64,000 nucleotides of DNA from Seongchinamella unica (GTDB lineage: Bacteria > Pseudomonadota > Gammaproteobacteria > Pseudomonadales > Halieaceae): assembly GCF_004354085.1 (NCBI RefSeq), contig NZ_SMSE01000001.1:605335-669334 (forward strand), given 5' to 3'. The position numbers and the translations under genes are program-made. This document shows, one piece after another, positions 19,619 to 26,871 of this stretch. The notes below the pieces were generated by a model, which did no database searches, was not told where the DNA came from, and saw nothing but the letters and a program-made list of their open reading frames with translations. The stretch's first letter is position 1. Every line of letters begins with the position of its first letter.

Positions 19619-19710
19619 TGCCCTGCTCCATCGTGAGGATGCGGGCAGAATACACGCCCCCTCCCCCGGCGACCAGCCGACCGGTTCAACAAAGGCCTTG
19701 AAAATTCCCG

Positions 19711-19738
19711 CTTGTGCCCCCATGAAATGAGGTATACT
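19711..19738 (+). promoter_or_regulatory. Promoter of ssrA
   Basis: TATACT at 19733-19738 is a good -10 element located 11 bases before the mature tmRNA 5' end, with CTTGTG at 19711-19716 as a weak -35 (16-base spacing). A short precursor leader trimmed by RNase P is expected. Confidence 0.6.
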
Positions 19739-19749
19739 GGAAAGTTCCT

Positions 19750-20139
19750 GGGGGCGATTTGGATTCGACGACGGATACAAACCCTGAGGTGCATGCCGTG
19801 AGGACAGCCAATCACGTTAATCCAAAGCTGTAAACTTATAGTTGCCAACGACGACAACTACGGTGCTCAGCTGGCTGCGTAAGCAGTCAAAAGACACCAT
19901 CTAGCAGCTTCGGCTCTAGCGGTCAGTGACAAGGTGCCAGCCCCGCGTTATTGACTGTCATACAGAACTGGCTCGCGGCAAAGTATGTTCTGGACGGCGC
20001 CGCTAAACTTATACAGAACTCGCCAACCACGTCCTGCCCGTTGGGCTGTGAGCGGCTAAATCAATAAACGGAATCTAAGCATGTAGAGCCGAAGGCAGAG
20101 GTCTGGCGGACGCCGGTTCGAGACCGGCCGCCTCCACCA
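19750..20139 (+). ncRNA. ssrA: Transfer-messenger RNA (tmRNA)
   Basis: tmRNA rescues stalled ribosomes together with SmpB and tags the nascent chain for proteolysis. The 5' end GGGGGCG pairs with CGCCTCC at the 3' end to form the acceptor stem, followed by A and the encoded CCA (20137-20139). The conserved TTTGGATTCGACG lies just inside the 5' end and the T arm is GCCGG-TTCGAGA-CCGGC. The tag reading frame at 19844-19882 encodes ANDDNYGAQLAA then TAA. Its 3' terminal 13 bases and the following terminator are duplicated at 20789-20839. Confidence 0.97.
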
Positions 20140-20177
20140 ACTCAGAGAAAGGGTCACCAATAGGTGGCCCTTTTTTT
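20127..20177 (+). repeat. Direct repeat, left copy (3' end of ssrA plus terminator)
   Basis: Fifty-one bases, from the last 13 bases of tmRNA through the terminator T-run, are identical to 20789-20839, offset by 662 bases. Similarity extends leftwards imperfectly to the T-loop (GGTTC conserved). This is the arrangement left when an element inserts at a tRNA-like 3' end and regenerates it. Confidence 0.92.
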
Positions 20178-20178
20178 T
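20151..20178 (+). terminator. Terminator of ssrA
   Basis: GGGTCACC-AATA-GGTGGCCC followed by eight T residues. An identical copy with seven T residues lies at 20813-20839. Confidence 0.9.
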
Positions 20179-20305
20179 ACTGGCATCCGGGTCTTGCCAT
20201 CCCATGAGCCACACCCAGCTGTCACGATCAATCAAATACGACCAGCGCCACGCCATCATCCAGATTCAAATATAGAATCAAACCTTACCCTGACCGGGAT
20301 CACTC

Positions 20306-20740
20306 ATGGCGGCTTACAAGGTAACCAGACAACTTTCCACAGCTGAGGCTGCCTACATTGCTGGCCTGGTCGACGGAGAAGGCAGCGTCACACTAACCCG
20401 TAAGCATCGAAACGAGAATCGACATCTTGGACTGACAATCAGCAGCACTGAAATGCAGTTATTGCAGTTTGTTGTTGATGCCGCTGGCGTTGGAAAAATC
20501 TCGAACAAAAAAGCCAGCAAACCAAATCACTCGCACAGTTATGCCTACGGGGTTTACAACCGCCAGGCACTGCAATTGATCGAGCAGATATATCCCCACC
20601 TACTCTCTTACAAGGCGGAGCGCTGCGCCCTGGTTCTGTGTGATTACCTAAGATTGACACCACGGAATGGCAAGTACACCAGCGAAATGATAGAGGAGAG
20701 AAAGCGCTTTGAGTGTCAATTTTTGAGCATCAAGCCTTAG
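20306..20740 (+). CDS. Small LAGLIDADG homing endonuclease
   Basis: A 144-residue protein with a single LAGLIDADG motif in the form IAGLVDGEG at 18-26, preceded by the usual STAEAAYIAG helix. Glu25 takes the position of the metal-binding acidic residue. The rest shows the alternating pattern of the family (LGLTISSTEMQLLQFVVDAAG, YGVYNRQALQLIEQIYPHL, then LRLTPRNGKYTSEM). Single-motif members work as homodimers that cut long, near-palindromic sites. Its size is close to the minimum for a functional enzyme. There is no intron or intein around it: the gene stands free between two copies of the tmRNA 3' end. A GGGAT stretch precedes the ATG. The reading frame is intact, so activity is possible. 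Confidence 0.85.
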   Translation: MAAYKVTRQLSTAEAAYIAGLVDGEGSVTLTRKHRNENRHLGLTISSTEMQLLQFVVDAAGVGKISNKKASKPNHSHSYAYGVYNRQALQLIEQIYPHLLSYKAERCALVLCDYLRLTPRNGKYTSEMIEERKRFECQFLSIKP

Positions 20741-20788
20741 CAGCATCCGCTCTTCAGCAGCCGGTTTCACGCGCGTGGTTCAACTCCC

Positions 20789-20839
20789 GCCGCCTCCACC
20801 AACTCAGAGAAAGGGTCACCAATAGGTGGCCCTTTTTTT
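20789..20839 (+). repeat. Direct repeat, right copy of ssrA 3' end
   Basis: Identical to 20127-20177 and includes CCGCCTCCACCA and the terminator. The upstream T-arm region is only partly conserved (GGTTC kept, stem changed), so this copy cannot complete a tmRNA by itself. Confidence 0.92.
20813..20839 (+). terminator. Duplicated ssrA-type terminator
   Basis: Same GGGTCACC/GGTGGCCC stem and AATA loop as the ssrA terminator, with seven T residues. It would end transcription of the endonuclease gene. Confidence 0.8.
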
Positions 20840-20983
20840 GTATGTATCCGGACGGAATGGAACCGGCAGCCCGCAGGGCGCGGGTGGCCCACAGGATGTA
20901 AGCAATCGCGAAACGCATGGATGCGCGAGATCGATCCGGGAACGCAGCGAGGCCTGTCGGAGACGTCCCGCTGGGACGACGTA

Positions 20984-21008
20984 GACTCGAGACCTGTCGC
21001 CTCAACCA
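20984..21008 (+). repeat. Third, degenerate tmRNA 3'-end copy
   Basis: The 25 bases from GACTCGAGACC to CTCAACCA match the tmRNA T-loop-to-CCA end (20115-20139) at about 20 positions, including CTCGAGACC and the terminal ACCA. It lies 170-200 bases beyond the second copy and has no terminator. It looks like the outer end of an older insertion. The rest of 20840-21020 shows no gene. Confidence 0.6.
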
Positions 21009-21021
21009 AACCAGGAACATC

Positions 21022-21095
21022 GGGGGTCAGGGCAGAACCGCGAAGCCCTGCCGGGAAGTGAGATATTCGGTACTTCTGGTTTCTGCCCGCACCCC
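21022..21095. repeat. Imperfect palindrome with GGGGTCAGGGCAGAA arms
   Basis: GGGGGTCAGGGCAGAACC at 21022-21039 pairs with the reverse complement of 21078-21095 with a few mismatches. The arm resembles the GGGGTCAGAGTAAAAA arms at 21845 and 22415, differing mainly by transitions. It probably belongs to the same REP-like class. Confidence 0.55.
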
Positions 21096-21111
21096 AACTT
21101 TCGCATCACCC

Positions 21112-21765
21112 TCACCCCACCTCCTCATAAGTCCGAACCAGGTCAGGATAAAAAACCGCCAAAGTCGTCATCACCATGCCATTGATAAACCCCTCGGGAA
21201 ACAGCATCAGGGCTATTAACGGCCAGTTCTCCAGGGCACTGGTTACCATTTCTTGCTGTCCCGACAGGGCCAGTACCCCAAGGCCTGCCAGCGCCAGAGC
21301 AAGCCCGCACAGTATGCCGCCACCAAACCCCACGCCAAGTACATAGACAAAAAGATTGCGCGACCACCTGCGCTGGACTTCCCGGACCAGCAGCGTGGTT
21401 ACGGTCGCGGGGATGGCCACGGTTAGCAGCCAGGCAACAGGGATGGCGGCGAAGGTCTCGCCAATCAGCCAAATGTAGGTGAGGATTGCGGCCGTTCCGG
21501 CCAACACAGCAAAACGCCAGCCCAGGATCAGGGTCATTGAGGTCATGCCCAGCAAGTGAAGCCAGAGTCCCGCTATCGCGGTAACCGACATCAGCCACAA
21601 CACCACGCAAGCCAAGGCCCCGCCATAGAGCAGGTGATACCGCTCCGGGGCGGCGTGAAGTGCCCGCCAATCAGCGCGCACAGCCGCTGACATTACGCAC
21701 AGTGCCATAACTATCCATGCTGCAGTTACCAGCCAGGCGGGGAGTAAATCAGCGGCAATCGTCAT
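21112..21765 (-). CDS. Polytopic membrane protein, CbiM/ECF-permease-like (COG3235 type)
   Basis: A 217-residue inner-membrane protein with about six to seven hydrophobic segments. Near the end it has MLFPEGFINGMVMTTLAVFYPD, resembling the FPEGFxNG motif of the energy-coupling-factor permease-like proteins of the COG3235 group; earlier is LLGMTSMTLILGWRFAVL. Relatives are often annotated as ECF transporter permease, but no ATPase or partner gene is adjacent. ATG 21765 was chosen because it starts the first membrane helix; a TTG-initiated extension to 21837 approaches the repeat and lacks a ribosome site. Function and substrate are unknown. Confidence 0.7.
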   Translation of the reverse strand: MTIAADLLPAWLVTAAWIVMALCVMSAAVRADWRALHAAPERYHLLYGGALACVVLWLMSVTAIAGLWLHLLGMTSMTLILGWRFAVLAGTAAILTYIWLIGETFAAIPVAWLLTVAIPATVTTLLVREVQRRWSRNLFVYVLGVGFGGGILCGLALALAGLGVLALSGQQEMVTSALENWPLIALMLFPEGFINGMVMTTLAVFYPDLVRTYEEVG

Positions 21766-21844
21766 CGTTAGCGGGGGAAGCCGTCTCGCGTTACTAATGG
21801 TTCGTGTCCAAGCGGCACTGTTTTCATGTCTCTTCAACTTTCAC

Positions 21845-21926
21845 ATTTGGGGTCAGAGTAAAAACTCAGCCAGGAGTCGAGGCTTGGCGGCATATCACCA
21901 AACGAGTTTTTACTCTGACCCCAAAT
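21845..21926. repeat. REP/MITE-like palindrome, copy 1
   Basis: Two 23-bp arms (21845-21867 and 21904-21926) are exact reverse complements, starting ATTTGGGGTCAGAGTAAAAA on the left, around a 36-base centre. A second copy with similar centre lies at 22415-22502. Apart from this element, the 279 bases between 21766 and 22044 show no gene. Confidence 0.85.
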
Positions 21927-22044
21927 ATGATTGAAGCCGTTGGCACGCGACGTTAGGCAACACCGACTGATTGAGTTGAGTGAAATACCGACTCTACACA
22001 ATGGGGTGAACAGCAGGAGGCGGACACCGGCAGCCCCCCGCTTC

Positions 22045-22314
22045 TCAGTTAGCGGTAGAAGGCCCTGACTTGGAGACAGTGCGCATGGCATCCTGGGTAT
22101 CTTCGCGCAAACTGTCGCGTTCTCCCCGGCTCATGCAAATGCGCTTTTTAAAATGGGAGCCCACTACCTGCTGGTATTCACAAACGATTTCTTCCTTGCT
22201 CCCCGGCTCGGCCGGCGCTTCGTTCGATGCAACACCGTCGCTCCCTGGGGTTCCAGCACAGGCGACAAGAACACCAGCAGCGCTGATGGCGAGCAGAGTT
22301 CGAGCAATACTCAT
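22045..22314 (-). CDS. Small secreted lipoprotein, hypothetical
   Basis: An 89-residue protein with a signal peptide ending in a lipobox (VLVAC, Cys19), so it should be lipid-anchored in the periplasm. The mature part is short, with a low-complexity linker (GTPGSDGVASNEAPAEPGS) and then IVCEYQQVVGSHFKKRICMSRGERD. Two cysteines separated by about 16 residues around a GSH-K-RIC pattern recall a family of small exported proteins with VCRR..TGSR...RVC motifs; its role is unknown. It lies between two palindromic repeats. Coding is supported by the signal peptide and the family-like motif. Confidence 0.75.
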   Translation of the reverse strand: MSIARTLLAISAAGVLVACAGTPGSDGVASNEAPAEPGSKEEIVCEYQQVVGSHFKKRICMSRGERDSLREDTQDAMRTVSKSGPSTAN

Positions 22315-22414
22315 TTCACGATTCCCAAAAATTGACTGAAGCCCTCATGCTACGCGGATTTACGCTGACCATATAGCCATATTTCCCATGCGCTGTCTCA
22401 ATATTTTGGGTCAC

Positions 22415-22502
22415 CATATTTGGGGTCAGAGTAAAAACTCAGCCAGAGTTAGAGGCTTAGCGGCATATCACCGTACGAGTTTTTACTCTGACCCCAAATA
22501 TG
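22415..22502. repeat. REP/MITE-like palindrome, copy 2
   Basis: Perfect 26-bp arms at 22415-22440 and 22477-22502, with a 36-base centre that matches copy 1 (21868-21903) at most positions, including GGCATATCACC. Total length is 88 bases. It sits immediately downstream of the NhaC gene stop codon and could also serve as its terminator. Confidence 0.87.
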
Positions 22503-22516
22503 TGCCAAATATGGCC

Positions 22517-24406
22517 TCAGCCCAAATGTGGGACCGCTTCGACCGGCCTGGAAAGGAATACGTAGATTCCCACCAGCAGTGCGGCGGCGACGCCCAGCAT
22601 CAACCACCAGGGCAAACCGTAACCCACCGGCAGGGTGCATACGACCAGGGCCAGGGCGCCCGACAGCATCGCATAGGGCAGCTGGGTGGTGACGTGGTCC
22701 ATGTGGTCACAACCGGTCGCCAGCGACGAGAGCACGGTGGTGTCGGAAATCGGCGAGCAGTGATCGGACCAGACCGCGCCGGTTAGCACACAGGCCAGGC
22801 AGGAGTAGAGAATGTGCATGTGGGCTGCATCGGCAATACCGTTGGCCTGCATCACCGCCCAGCACAGGGGAATCACCAGCGGCATCAGTATGCCCATCAC
22901 CGCCCAGCTTGAGCCGGTGGCAAAACCGGTCACCGCCGCCAGCATGAACACCGCGGTGGGTAGAAAGTACGGCGACAGGCCGTCACCCAGAACTGAAATC
23001 AGGTAATTGGCGGTTTGCAGGTTGCTGCTGACATCGGCAATCGCCCAGGCCATCAGCAGCACGATCAGTCCGGTGACCATGAACTTGGCACCCATAATCC
23101 AGGCGTCCACGGTCTCCTCCAGGCTTAACAACCGCTGGGAAAACGTCAGCGCCGCTGCCACCAGCGAAGACAGCAGCGATGCCCAGATCAGCACCGTGTA
23201 GGAGTTGGCACTGCCGACAATGTCCTGCAGCGAATCCCCCTCGCCATCGATATAGAGCCCGACGATCACAGTAGCGACCAGGGTGACAATGGGCACCACA
23301 CCGTTAATGGCCCGGCAGGGCACTCCCGCTTTCTCGCTCATTGCTTCTATCTCACTGCTCCCCTGCCCCGGCGCCTGATGGCGTGACACCTGGCCGGTAC
23401 TGCGGGTGCGCACCTCCGCCCGGTACATGGCACCGAAGTCACGCCTGCTGATGACCACGGTAAATACCAGCACCAACGCAAGGAACGGATAAAAGCTGTA
23501 GGGAATGGAATGCAGGAACATGGCGTAAGCGCCCTGATCCAACCCTTCTATATCGGCGATGGATTCGGCAATCAGCCCCACCTGGAACCCCACCCAGGTG
23601 GTGATTACCGCCACCGATGCCACCGGCGCGGCAGTAGAGTCTACCAGGTAGGCCAGCTTTTCCCGGGAGATTTTCAGGTGGTCGCTCATCGGCCGGGTCG
23701 CATTACCCACGATGAGCGTATTGGAATAGTCATCAAAAAAGATGGTCAGGCCGAGAAAGGCAATCACCGCCTGCCCCCTGCGCGGTGAGGTGGCCACCTG
23801 CAGGGAGCGATTGACAATGCCCTGCATGCCGCCATTGCGGGACACAATGCCCACCATACCCCCGATGGTCATGGTAAAGATCAGAATGGCCGCGTGGTCC
23901 GGGTCGGCGAGCGAATCCAGCAGATAAACGGCCATGGCGTCAAATACGGCCCTGAAGCCACCATACACCGTCAACCCGTTCACCGCCCAGGCGCCAACGA
24001 CGATACCCGCAAACAGCGCCGGGATGACCGCGCGCAACATAAATGCCAGGGTTATCGCCAGCAATGGCGGTAGCAGCGACGCCCAGGCAGGAATAACAGG
24101 GACCTGCCACTGCCTGATTAACGCACCCTGCTGGCGTAACTCGATGTCGGCCTGGCCATAGCGGGAGGGTTGAACCTCGGCCAGCACCTGGCCTTCGACG
24201 GCAACTCCCGCAAACACCGGTTCCCCATTGACCAGCAGCGTGAGCGGCGCTTCGCCCGGCCCGGTGACGGGGATAGCGACCGCCAGGTCAGTCAGGAAAA
24301 CCGGAGGCAGTTCCAGGCTGGGCGAAGCCGCACGGACCGCGCCGACGGCGAGGCAGATTACGGCCATAAGCGCGCTGAACAGGGCTTTGTTCACGGACAA
24401 GTCCAT
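22517..24406 (-). CDS. NhaC-family sodium/proton antiporter with N-terminal exported domain
   Basis: A 629-residue inner-membrane antiporter. The membrane part (from about residue 108) has 11-13 helices and family motifs FFDDYSNTLIVGNATRP and TGAVWSDHCSPISDTTVLSS. NhaC proteins exchange sodium for protons or other cations and organic acids. Unusually, residues 1-26 form a signal peptide and 27-105 a soluble beta-rich region (VFLTDLAVAIPVTGPGEAPL, then YGQADIELRQQGALIRQWQV) that would sit in the periplasm ahead of the first membrane helix. A 40-residue hydrophilic loop lies near 345-385. The gene follows the glutamate-synthase-like gene on the opposite end of a 65-base gap. Confidence 0.87.
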   Translation of the reverse strand: MDLSVNKALFSALMAVICLAVGAVRAASPSLELPPVFLTDLAVAIPVTGPGEAPLTLLVNGEPVFAGVAVEGQVLAEVQPSRYGQADIELRQQGALIRQWQVPVIPAWASLLPPLLAITLAFMLRAVIPALFAGIVVGAWAVNGLTVYGGFRAVFDAMAVYLLDSLADPDHAAILIFTMTIGGMVGIVSRNGGMQGIVNRSLQVATSPRRGQAVIAFLGLTIFFDDYSNTLIVGNATRPMSDHLKISREKLAYLVDSTAAPVASVAVITTWVGFQVGLIAESIADIEGLDQGAYAMFLHSIPYSFYPFLALVLVFTVVISRRDFGAMYRAEVRTRSTGQVSRHQAPGQGSSEIEAMSEKAGVPCRAINGVVPIVTLVATVIVGLYIDGEGDSLQDIVGSANSYTVLIWASLLSSLVAAALTFSQRLLSLEETVDAWIMGAKFMVTGLIVLLMAWAIADVSSNLQTANYLISVLGDGLSPYFLPTAVFMLAAVTGFATGSSWAVMGILMPLVIPLCWAVMQANGIADAAHMHILYSCLACVLTGAVWSDHCSPISDTTVLSSLATGCDHMDHVTTQLPYAMLSGALALVVCTLPVGYGLPWWLMLGVAAALLVGIYVFLSRPVEAVPHLG

Positions 24407-24471
24407 CTGTTGTTATTGGACTCATCTTACTCCAGGACTCGTACGCCGGGTATGGTCAATCAACCGTGGCG

Positions 24472-26001
24472 CTAATCCCGCACCCCCGCGTAAGTGATTC
24501 CTGTGAGCTCGGCCATTGATCGCTCCCAGGTGGTGAGGTCATCCACACTGAATTTTGCAAGTGCATCATGACCGCAGGCACGCGCCATCACCTGCATCAG
24601 TTCGGTGGAGGCGCTGAAGAAATTGTGCAGCCGTCGGGCGCCCTTCTCCACGTCCATGCGCTTGCGCAGCTCAGGGTCCTGGGTCGCAATACCGGTAGGG
24701 CAGTTATTGGTGTTACAGATACGTGCGGCAACACAACCTATCGCCTGCATGGCCGAATTTGACAGCGCCACCCCATCCGCCCCCAGAGACAGCGCCTTGA
24801 TAAAGTCGGCCGGTGTGCGCAGACCACCGGTAATGATCAGAGTAATGTCATGGCGCTGCAATCGATCCAGATGCCGTCGTGCCCTGGCCAGCGCCGGAAT
24901 CGTGGGCACCGAAATGTTATCCCTGAAGATAAGCGGCGCGGCGCCAGTGCCACCCCCGCGGCCATCGAGGATGATGTAATCGGCACTGGCCTCCAGGGCA
25001 AAATCGATGTCTGCCTCGATATGGTTGGCCGACAGCTTGAAACCAATGGGAATACCGCCGCTGATCTCCCGCACCCGATCAGCAATTTCCCGGTAGTCCG
25101 CCGGGGTCTCCAGCCCTTCGAAAGTGGGTGGCGAGATCGCATCGGTATGCTCGGCGAGGCCGCGGACGCTGGCGATCTTCCCGGTCACCTTGCTGGCAGG
25201 CAGGTGCCCGCCGGTGCCGGTCTTGGCTCCCTGCCCGCCCTTGAAATGAAACGCCTGGACTTTCTCCATGAGTTCGTCCCTGTAGCCAAAACGAGCGGAA
25301 GCCAGCTCATAAAAGTAGCGGCTGTTGGCCTGCTGCTCCTCCGGCAACATCCCGCCCTCCCCCGAACATATGCCCGTGCCGGCGCGTTCGGCACCGGTGG
25401 CGAGGGCAATCTTGGCTTCCTCGGACAACGCGCCGAAGCTCATATCGGAAACAAACAGGGGAATGTCCAGCTTCAAGGGGCGCTTCGCGTTGGGACCAAT
25501 GACCAGTTCGGTGGTGACGGCGTCAGTTTCCAACAGCGGCTTGCGAGAGAACTGGGCGACCAGTAACTGGATATCGTCCCACTGGGGCAAGGCGTCGCGG
25601 GGCACCCCCATGGCGCCCATCGGCCCGTGGTGACCCACCTTTTCCAGACCGTGTTCCGCCAGCTGATGGATATACATGACCGTGGGCTCTTCCGCAGTGG
25701 CCCGAGGGGCAATACTTTCGTCGTCTGCAGGTACAGCCTTTTCCTCGCCCACATCATCCTCTGACAGCTGTTGGTGTGAGCCGTCACAATAGGGCGGATT
25801 GCGTGTCTGCTTGCATTGGCACAGCCAGGCCTCGCCGCTTTCCCTGGCCTTGAAGCCCAGCGGCTCTATCCCGCTATCGCGATGGGAGCCGTCACAGAAA
25901 GGCTGGCTGGCCGATCGGCCGCAACGACACCAGTAGCGTTCCTCACCCTGCTCCAGTTCCACCCCGGCGGGCTTGATATCGAAAACAATCGGGTCAGACA
26001 T
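24472..26001 (-). CDS. CDGSH iron-sulfur / FMN-binding glutamate synthase domain fusion
   Basis: A 509-residue fusion. The N-terminus carries two CDGSH motifs: Cys25-x-Cys27 with CDGSH ending at His40, and Cys61-x-Cys63 with CDGSH ending at His76. Each would hold a 2Fe-2S cluster with the 3-Cys-1-His ligation of mitoNEET-type proteins. Residues from about 115 onward match the FMN-binding glutamate synthase (GltB-like) domain: FVSDMSFGALSEEAK, GTGICSGEGGM, FHFKGGQGAKTGTGG, ILDGRGGGTGAAP and CNTNNCPTGIATQDP. The glutaminase domain is absent. ATG 26001 is preferred because AAGGAG lies six bases ahead; ATG 26004 is alternative. It lies 13 bases downstream of pirin, suggesting a shared redox role. 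The substrate is unknown. Confidence 0.88.
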   Translation of the reverse strand: MSDPIVFDIKPAGVELEQGEERYWCRCGRSASQPFCDGSHRDSGIEPLGFKARESGEAWLCQCKQTRNPPYCDGSHQQLSEDDVGEEKAVPADDESIAPRATAEEPTVMYIHQLAEHGLEKVGHHGPMGAMGVPRDALPQWDDIQLLVAQFSRKPLLETDAVTTELVIGPNAKRPLKLDIPLFVSDMSFGALSEEAKIALATGAERAGTGICSGEGGMLPEEQQANSRYFYELASARFGYRDELMEKVQAFHFKGGQGAKTGTGGHLPASKVTGKIASVRGLAEHTDAISPPTFEGLETPADYREIADRVREISGGIPIGFKLSANHIEADIDFALEASADYIILDGRGGGTGAAPLIFRDNISVPTIPALARARRHLDRLQRHDITLIITGGLRTPADFIKALSLGADGVALSNSAMQAIGCVAARICNTNNCPTGIATQDPELRKRMDVEKGARRLHNFFSASTELMQVMARACGHDALAKFSVDDLTTWERSMAELTGITYAGVRD

Positions 26002-26014
26002 CATTCTCTCCTTA

Positions 26015-26839
26015 TCAGGCGACCAGACGCCCTGCATTGTAGTCACGGATGGCCTGCTCGATTTCCTCAGGCGTATTCATCACAAACGGACCATAGTGAC
26101 TGATGGGTTCGTCTATCGGGGCGCCCGCCAACAGCAGGATGCGCGCACCCGGGTCCGCCGCTGTCAGCGCAACCCGGTCTCCATCCCGGTAGACACCCAA
26201 TTGGCCGGCACCGAGGTCCGTCGTTGCGCCGTCGAATACGAGGACCATGACATTATGCTGCCTGGCCACCGGTATCTCCACCGACGCCTTGCCCTGCAGG
26301 GTGATGTCCAGGTAACTGGCTTCGGTGCTGCCGGATACCACCGGCCCTGTTTCGCCGCCAAATTCCCCCGCTATCAGCTTGACGCTTCCGCCGCCGTCCA
26401 GTTCGATCACCGGTATCTGCTCCCGGGTGATTTCCTGGTAGGCTGCCGGCTGCATTTTCTGCGCTGCCGGCAGGTTCAACCAGAGCTGGAAGCCGTGCAA
26501 CAGACCATCTTCCTGCTCGGGCATTTCCGAGTGAATCACGCCCCTGCCGGCGGTCATCCACTGCACGTCGCCACTGGCGATCACGCCCTCGTTCCCCATG
26601 TGGTCGCGGTGACGCATGGCGCCGTCCAGCATGTAGGTAATGGTTTCGAATCCGCGATGCGGATGGGAAGGAAAGCCGCCAATATAGTCCGCTCCTTCCT
26701 CGGAGCGAATTTCGTCCATTAACAGGAAGGGGTTCATGATGCGCATGGCATCACGCCCGGCTATCCGTTTGATTTTTACCCCATCGCCATCAGACGAGGG
26801 CCTGGCGTTCACTACCTGCGCCAATTTTCTGTTGCTCAT
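26015..26839 (-). CDS. Pirin family protein
   Basis: A 274-residue bicupin. The metal-binding residues are His59 and His61 (in FPSHPHRGFETITYML), His103 and Glu105 (RGVIHSEMPE), matching the iron site of human pirin. Bacterial pirins are linked to quercetin dioxygenase activity or redox sensing. The C-terminal cupin has FVMNTPEEIEQAIRDYNAGR, typical of the family. A strong GGAGGA ribosome site precedes ATG. The gene is between the glutathionyl-hydroquinone reductase and the CDGSH fusion on the same strand with gaps of 32 and 13 bases, so the three form an operon, probably for dealing with quinones or other electrophiles. Confidence 0.92.
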   Translation of the reverse strand: MSNRKLAQVVNARPSSDGDGVKIKRIAGRDAMRIMNPFLLMDEIRSEEGADYIGGFPSHPHRGFETITYMLDGAMRHRDHMGNEGVIASGDVQWMTAGRGVIHSEMPEQEDGLLHGFQLWLNLPAAQKMQPAAYQEITREQIPVIELDGGGSVKLIAGEFGGETGPVVSGSTEASYLDITLQGKASVEIPVARQHNVMVLVFDGATTDLGAGQLGVYRDGDRVALTAADPGARILLLAGAPIDEPISHYGPFVMNTPEEIEQAIRDYNAGRLVA

Positions 26840-26871
26840 TGCTGTCTCCTCCTGTTGCTGTCCAGGCTTGA

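Larger units (their letters stand above)
20127..20839 (+). mobile_element. 0.66-kb element inserted at the 3' end of ssrA, encoding a LAGLIDADG endonuclease
   Basis: The segment between the two 51-bp repeats holds one gene, a 144-residue LAGLIDADG protein, and no integrase, recombinase or intron-like core that I can recognise. The left repeat completes a functional tmRNA; the right repeat keeps the CCA-terminated end, the terminator and a T-loop-like GGTTCAAC. The unit is 662 bp. Either the endonuclease drives its own homing at ssrA, or this is the residue of a larger tRNA-targeted island whose integrase has been lost. The element status is inferred from repeat geometry. Confidence 0.65.

Noticed and set aside
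19619-19780. N-terminal extension of the TauE-like gene
   Set aside because: It overlaps the ssrA promoter and adds a hydrophilic stretch with no family similarity.
20754-21020. Minus-strand frames across the tmRNA-like repeats
   Set aside because: They run through duplicated tmRNA ends and terminators, producing protein-like but meaningless sequences.
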